Source: Bradysia coprophila (lineage: Eukaryota; Arthropoda; Insecta; Diptera; Sciaridae). From it: a DNA stretch of 64,000 nucleotides. Below are positions 59,006-64,000 of the stretch, piece after piece. Positions within the stretch are counted from its first letter, which is position 1. The number at the start of each line of letters is the position of its first letter. The notes beneath the pieces were generated by a model that worked only from the letters and a program-made list of their open reading frames with translations, did no database searches and was not told the origin of the DNA. A program made the position numbers and the translations under genes. The stretch spans positions 10,253,340-10,317,339 of the forward strand of contig NW_023503423.1 of the NCBI RefSeq assembly GCF_014529535.1. Direction: 5' to 3'.

Positions 59006-59611
59006 TTATTCAACACGTTTCCAAATTCTAACAGCTGTGTTAATCGGTCGAACCTCACAGCCTTCAACCAAAAATTTAGTTCCTGTTCCCGGACCTTCAA
59101 ATTTTCCAGTATTAATTCTTTTTGACCAACCATTAGTTGGCAACCATGAATCAAGAACATCAGCATTGCCACCTGTACTTCCTACTCTGGCTATTCTCGG
59201 AGCGCATGGTTGTTGCACTTCATCCCATGCTGCAGAATCGCCTCCCAACGGATCGATTTGCAAACATGTATTGGCGTTTGAATTTGGCTGTTCAATCCAA
59301 ATGTTACGACTCGTAAATTGGCCAATTTGAGCGAGGAAACTGTACAGTTGCAATGGATTCACTTGAATCAGTGATGGCCTGTTAATTAAGTCACTTTGAT
59401 CAGAGCAAAACTTTACCGCCTCACTATACGTCATTGGTTTGTAAAATAATTTGAGACACAAGTCTTCGTTATACGCGATCCAGTCATTTTCACAATCAGA
59501 TCCATCTGAAATATTATCAGTAATTATTGGACATTTTTTAGGATCTGTAAGGTACTCACTAGAAACTTTCACGTAAATCACAAATAATGTGAAGAGAAAC
59601 AAAATCTTCAT
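59006..59611 (-). CDS. secreted C-type lectin-like protein
   Basis: Single exon, 201 aa from the ATG at 59611, chosen because the signal peptide MKILFLFTLFVIYVKVSS starts there. An in-frame ATG 15 codons upstream would bury it. The domain begins CENDWIAYNEDLCLKLFYKP, then MTYSEAVKFCSDQ and SLIQVNPLQLYSFLAQIG, the usual first half of a C-type lectin domain. The second half has NIWIEQPNSNANTCLQID and WDEVQQPC and lacks the canonical EPN/QPD and WND calcium-sugar motifs. Sugar binding is thus uncertain. Family knowledge suggests a haemolymph or gut recognition protein. Confidence 0.75.
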   Translation of the reverse strand: MKILFLFTLFVIYVKVSSEYLTDPKKCPIITDNISDGSDCENDWIAYNEDLCLKLFYKPMTYSEAVKFCSDQSDLINRPSLIQVNPLQLYSFLAQIGQFTSRNIWIEQPNSNANTCLQIDPLGGDSAAWDEVQQPCAPRIARVGSTGGNADVLDSWLPTNGWSKRINTGKFEGPGTGTKFLVEGCEVRPINTAVRIWKRVE

Positions 59612-59874
59612 GATTTTCGAAAGCAATCTTCTACTAAACTGAAAATTTAATTTCACTTTTAAGCTTAAGATGAGGTAGAATATTTAGAAATATAAAAAAA
59701 ATTGCATGTGAAAAGTGATAAGATTGGTTAATCTCGATTCTGCACAGCGATAGAATAAGGTTAAGCCTTTGCGTAAATAAATGCAAACAAGGGCAATAAC
59801 GCGATACTCGTGCAAATAATGTAACTTTGGTTTAAAAAAAACAACGATGGATGTGACGCAAGTGAACGTAATAC
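59612..59874. other. upstream region of the lectin
   Basis: A short spacer between the lectin and the LINE tail. Several AATAAATGC and AGATAAG-like motifs are present, but nothing firm. Confidence 0.35.
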
Positions 59875-62333
59875 CTAGTAGTAGTAGTATTTATTTACAA
59901 AAACAATGTATTGTACAAATTTTTTTTAGTAAAAAAAAGGTAACAGCAATTTTCTCTCTCTTTCATACAACACAATCAAACAAATCATCAATTCCAGCGA
60001 ATTTCTTCATTTAAGGAATTTGATTGATAGTTAAAAATATTAGTAATTGCTTCAAGACAGCAAAAATTAAATTAAGTCATAATCTCATTTGAGATCGAAT
60101 AATAATCAAAACAATAAATATAATTTCGATAATTTATCAAGCTGTTCTTTTTGCAACAGCCACAATTTCAGATTTTTTTTATATTTACTAAAATTTTGCA
60201 ATTCAGCAATCTGATCAGGAACATGGTTGAACATACGTGGACCAATAAAACTAATTCCACTCATACCAATATTCGTTCTAGTACCTCGATAATACAGAGC
60301 ATTTTGTGATCGCGTATAATGCTCATGCATAGTTCCCTCGAACTCGATTGTAGAATAACTTCTACCTAAGACCCTATTTTTCACAAACAGGCAAACCTGA
60401 TAACAATACAATCCTTTCAACGGGAGCACTCCAGTTAAACCATACAACTCACTCGTTGAATACATCATCGGCAAACTATATATCGACTTCAAAACCCTAT
60501 TTTGCAATACCTGCAGAGGTTTGAGATGACAAACCGCAGCAGAACCCCATAATATACACAGATAATTTAGATGACAATGAATCATAGAAAAATACAATAA
60601 CAGTAATACTTTTTTAGGCAAAAAATATGAAAGCTTTCTCAAAATTCCAACTCTGACGGATAATTTAGAGCAAAGGTAATTTATATGACTTTTCCAAGTA
60701 ACGTGCTTATCAAGAATAATTCCTAAATATCTAAATTCACTAACTTCGTCAATGTTTATTCCATTATAATTTAACAATATAACTGGTAACAATTTCCTCC
60801 TCGCACACATATTCATAAACTTCGTCTTCTGGACATTTAAAGTCAGCTTATTCAGTCTAAAATATTCGCTCAACTTATCTAAATCGCGTTGCGCATTTAC
60901 TTCATTAATCTCATAATCTTTGTTCACATAATATAAAAAGGTGTCATCAGCAAACAAATTCGGCGCACAGTTAAGCCCTAAATTACCAATATCGTTAATA
61001 TAAATCAAAAACAGAAGCGGACCAAGCACGCTTCCCTGAGGCACACCACAATATATACCCATCATCGCACTTGAGCTACCATTCACACAAACAAACTGCT
61101 TACGTTCCCTTAGATAACCCTTCAACAAATTCAATACTGGACCTCTTATACCTGCTTTTTCTAACTTATACAGCAAAATCGCATGGTCCACAGTATCAAA
61201 CGCTTTAGCTAGGTCTAGGAAAATCGCGAGAACGTAATTATCTTTGTCAATTGCCTGTATTATCTTATCCAGTAACTCTGTCGCAGCAGACTCAGTATTT
61301 GACCTTGAACGGAATCCATACTGGAATTTATAAAAAAAATTGTTACTATCCAAAAATTCCGTAATACGCCTATGAATCAACTTTTCCAATATCTTGTTAA
61401 GTATACTCAATAAAGATATCGGCCTATAGTTGCACGTTAACTTAACGTCACCGCACTTAAAGATCGGAATTAGCTTAGCAATCTTTAAAACAGACGGATA
61501 ATTTTGCGTTTCGAAAATTCGGTTAACCAAATCAGAAAAACGTCCACTTATCTCATCCACACACTGTTTCAGGGCATATACAGTAACACCATCCGCACCA
61601 GGCGACTTACTATCATCTAAACCTAGTATCACATCTTTAACTTCTAGTTCACTCGTTGGCGAGAGAAACATACTATTGTCTTGTGACGGAATCGAATTAA
61701 ACGAATTGACATCATCGTCATCATTGACTTCTACACCTTCTAATAACTTTGACGCAACATTAGAATAATAAACATTAAATTCATCAGACATTTTCTCACT
61801 ATTCGAAATTTCAACGTCATTCACTAGAATTTTGTTAATGTCTTTACTCGCTTTCTTACTTCCTAAAATTTCATTAATATTCTTCCACGTCTCCTTCGGA
61901 TTTTTACTACAATTCTGAAACAACTCCTCGTAATAATTTAACTTCAAATTTTTACTCTTCGATATGATGGCATTACTAACAGTTCGTAACTTATGTTTCA
62001 ACACATCGACGCTTCGACCCGTTCTCTCCATTCTCTTTATTTTCTTTAACAGATTAGTCTTGTAATTTCTAAGTTTATTCAATTCCAAATTATACCACGG
62101 ACACAACAGATCTTTTTTTCGCTTCTTAACACTCTTTTCTACTGTCGCATCAATTTCTGCAGTGTTAAATGCCTGTATAATAAAATTACAATAACTATTA
62201 ACATCTAATTCGTCACAATCCTCTTCATTCAAAAAAAGTTCCAGTTTTTCTCTAAACCTTTTGTAATCAATACTAGAACTAACTTGATACCTCAATCGGT
62301 TTAAACGATACAAATCAGAAATAATTTATTTTA
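59875..62333 (-). mobile_element. 5'-truncated non-LTR retrotransposon (LINE)
   Basis: It includes the reverse transcriptase frame at 60106-62313, a ~230-bp 3' UTR and a (TAC)n tail ending near 59875. No endonuclease domain is seen upstream, so the copy is truncated at its 5' end near 62333, where a MITE abuts it. The open coding frame points to a recent insertion. I could not define a target duplication. Confidence 0.8.
60106..62313 (-). CDS. LINE reverse transcriptase ORF, endonuclease part missing
   Basis: 735 codons without a stop. The N-terminal 220 residues are the linker seen before the polymerase in Jockey/CR1-type ORF2 proteins (LLCPWYNLELNKLRNYKTNL). Polymerase motifs: SPGADGV (237-243), YRPISLLSILNKILEKLI (296-313), FLDLAKAFDTVDH with the first catalytic Asp (365-377), GVPQGSVLGPLLFLIYINDI (423-442), and FADD with the catalytic pair (454-457). 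Then comes the thumb-like tail with LLLYFSMIHCHLNYL. The first Met is only the first one left after truncation. No RNase H domain was recognised. The copy cannot retrotranspose alone because the endonuclease is absent. Confidence 0.88.
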   Translation of the reverse strand: MYRLNRLRYQVSSSIDYKRFREKLELFLNEEDCDELDVNSYCNFIIQAFNTAEIDATVEKSVKKRKKDLLCPWYNLELNKLRNYKTNLLKKIKRMERTGRSVDVLKHKLRTVSNAIISKSKNLKLNYYEELFQNCSKNPKETWKNINEILGSKKASKDINKILVNDVEISNSEKMSDEFNVYYSNVASKLLEGVEVNDDDDVNSFNSIPSQDNSMFLSPTSELEVKDVILGLDDSKSPGADGVTVYALKQCVDEISGRFSDLVNRIFETQNYPSVLKIAKLIPIFKCGDVKLTCNYRPISLLSILNKILEKLIHRRITEFLDSNNFFYKFQYGFRSRSNTESAATELLDKIIQAIDKDNYVLAIFLDLAKAFDTVDHAILLYKLEKAGIRGPVLNLLKGYLRERKQFVCVNGSSSAMMGIYCGVPQGSVLGPLLFLIYINDIGNLGLNCAPNLFADDTFLYYVNKDYEINEVNAQRDLDKLSEYFRLNKLTLNVQKTKFMNMCARRKLLPVILLNYNGINIDEVSEFRYLGIILDKHVTWKSHINYLCSKLSVRVGILRKLSYFLPKKVLLLLYFSMIHCHLNYLCILWGSAAVCHLKPLQVLQNRVLKSIYSLPMMYSTSELYGLTGVLPLKGLYCYQVCLFVKNRVLGRSYSTIEFEGTMHEHYTRSQNALYYRGTRTNIGMSGISFIGPRMFNHVPDQIAELQNFSKYKKNLKLWLLQKEQLDKLSKLYLLF

Positions 62334-62466
62334 CCAAGCATGAGTGGCATTCTACATAAAGTATACTAAAACGGGTCACTGAAAAAAATCTGGAAACATT
62401 TTTCATAAAAAATAGTTCTCTATTTGGCAGCTGTCACGCGAAGAACTTTTGCTTGAAGTGCGTTGC
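62334..62466. mobile_element. hAT-like MITE, truncated copy (type 3)
   Basis: In inverse orientation to 52101-52261 it reads AAGCATGAGTGGCATTCTA .. TGCTTGAAGTGCGTTG. The right end is complete but the left lacks about 11 bp of the terminal repeat. TTTTACC lies before it and again one base after it, as the target duplication. It adjoins the truncated 5' end of the LINE. Confidence 0.7.
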
Positions 62467-63167
62467 TTTTACCTCTGTTAACATTTGAAGTACGAAAACC
62501 CTTTACACTGACTGCATTTAGTACGGGCGGTACAACTGGAACAGGAATAGCAGATTTCCGGGAGTCAATGGAGATTTCTAACACTTTTTTGTTAGTGTAT
62601 AAGGACTTTTATGATCGTTCCCCCGTGGCCGATTGGTTTTTGTAGCCACTTAGTCATTGCAAATAAGTTGAAGGAGTTGAAGTTGAAAAATCAGGAAGGT
62701 GAAATGGTCGATACGCCTTAATCGAACTGTTTCTATTAGACAATCTTCAAAATCCACCACAATCAAACGAAATCCTCATTTACCTGGTAGATGATCAAGG
62801 TTTCACCAGCTTTTCAGTTCTAACATTGTACTTTTTACAATAAACTGAAAGATCATAAATGGAAAGGGGAACAGTTTCTGGTAGTGTGGTAAAAGAAACA
62901 TGTTCAGTGGCCGGGTGGTTTTGCCATTACTTTTTTCGCTAGTAATTCAATACTCACCTGGTTTGAGAGTTCTTGAAATGATTTCATTAAACGTTATCGT
63001 TTATAACGAGTTTTAAAATTTGATTTTATTGTTCATTCAAAATTTTCCTAGAATTGTGACACATTTACACGCGCTAATAAGATAAGCGTAATTTCATTAT
63101 AATTTGGCAAATAAATGCGGGCGGGCACATGATCTATTCAGATTTAAATTTAGACTTAAGACTTCGG
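62467..63167. other. intergenic, nothing identified
   Basis: No supported gene was seen; the 60-codon frame at 62463-62645 has no family resemblance. Confidence 0.4.
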
Positions 63168-63325
63168 GTGCCAACGTCTCCAAAATTCTATAATAATCAT
63201 GATTTTTGATGTGCATCGATTGTGTGTTAGTTGAGAGACAATCACAAAAACAAGAAACAAACAACGAACAGAAACCCAGGCTTCCAGTGGAATTCTATTT
63301 CAACGACAATAAGGCAAAATAACGA
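63168..63325 (-). pseudogene. odorant receptor exon 1 remnant (E)
   Basis: It matches the receptor exon 1 segment from KPGF through LHVVNKNYYRLLETLA (TGCCAACGTCTCCAAAA, TGTTAGTTGAGAGACAATCA, CAGAAACCCAGGCTTCCA), with a small deletion around the GTTTCTC/ACAAAC part. It is cut by the X3 element a few bases farther on. It is a fifth receptor trace, about 5 kb from remnant D. Confidence 0.75.
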
Positions 63326-63329
63326 AAAA

Positions 63330-64000
63330 CATAGCTAACGCCGACCCGTACGAAACACCTATTCGTATCAAAAGCCTTTAATGTGAAACTCTTCATTTCT
63401 CTTACTTCATTTTCTTCTCTGCTGAAAAACTATTCTCCCTTTAAAATCACTTACATTATCCACTCTTTGCCTTGTTATCATATACAACTAAATTGCCGGA
63501 GGCAATATAGACAGCCCCGTACGAAGACAAATTTCATAAATTCCTATTTAAACAGCTATATACCGCTATATTTAACTATATTTCACTATAAATAAACATT
63601 TCACAGATAAATATATGCTATTATATAGCTCTATATGCCTGTATATAGCTCAATATAGCTGTATATAGGTATATATAGATGTCCGTATATGGAATCCCTG
63701 AAACCCCACACACATAACAAATTATTTCCATGTTAACAGAAACTCTCTAAGTATCATTTTTCCCAAGATATTTCTATTTTACTAAAATCCAATATGGCCG
63801 CCGGCAGCCATTTTGTTAGGAGACCGGAAATAGTACCGACGCTTTACATTCGTTAATACCTTTCAAACAAAAAAAAATTCATGAAATTCGGTCAAAATTT
63901 ACTCGAGATATTGTCAAAATACACCACGTTCACTGTACTTCCGAGTAGCCAGATAAGAGCTCACTCCAAGAGACCTAGCTCACGCTCCGGAGAACATAAT
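63330..64000 (+). mobile_element. HINE-like non-autonomous repeat (copy X3, runs off the window)
   Basis: It is nearly identical to the first 670 bp of 38738-39921 and begins at the same base (CATAGCTAACGCC). The right end lies beyond the window. It sits directly against receptor remnant E. Confidence 0.75.

Overview
The window is nuclear DNA of an insect, most likely a lower (nematoceran) dipteran such as a fungus gnat or midge. The evidence is AT-rich DNA, short GT-AG introns of about 50-70 nt, insect-type odorant receptors, an Atg7 and a Caf1-55 that read closest to the fly proteins I remember, an apolipophorin-III-like gene (as far as I know absent from Drosophila), and many MITEs and LINEs. 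The species call is inference. Gene models were built by hand from splice signals, frame and family knowledge. Exon lengths sum to whole codons in every intact model.

Layout. 1-8.9 kb: a trypsin-like serine protease (-), a Helentron/HINE-like element with a ~145-bp internal minisatellite, LINE 3' ends, and an SLC10 (P3-like) transporter (-). 9-17.4 kb: a gene desert made largely of foldback elements and MITEs, closed by a second kind of HINE-like repeat. 18-20.4 kb: an apolipophorin-III-like gene (+). 20.9-30.1 kb: a complete 11-exon Atg7 (-). Its 6.3-kb intron 8 holds two intact tandem-repeat galectin genes on the opposite strand, with a truncated RTE-like LINE between them. 30.1-32.6 kb: repeats. 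32.7-35.2 kb: Nol12 (+) and Caf1-55 (-), convergent and 85 nt apart. 37.5 kb: a small secreted peptide gene (-). 38.7-39.9 kb: a HINE-like repeat. 40.8-44.0 kb: an 8-exon AKAP17A/XE7-like SR protein (+). 45.4-58.1 kb: a tandem array of odorant receptor genes (-), with two intact copies, one broken copy carrying two transposon insertions, and remnants. 59.0-59.6 kb: a secreted C-type lectin-like gene (-). 59.9-62.3 kb: a 5'-truncated LINE with a long open reverse transcriptase frame. 62.3-64 kb: a MITE, an odorant receptor remnant, and a third copy of the 16-kb repeat running off the edge.

The genes do not form one pathway. Housekeeping genes (Atg7, Nol12, Caf1-55, AKAP17A) sit among environment-facing families: protease, transporter, galectins, lectin and odorant receptors. 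The most informative features are the galectins nested in Atg7, the birth-and-death receptor array whose paralogues serve as empty sites for dating insertions, and a set of non-autonomous elements with unrelated interiors but shared CAACGCAC ends and 7-bp target duplications. I found no CRISPR array, no bacterial operon and no clearly new multi-gene system.
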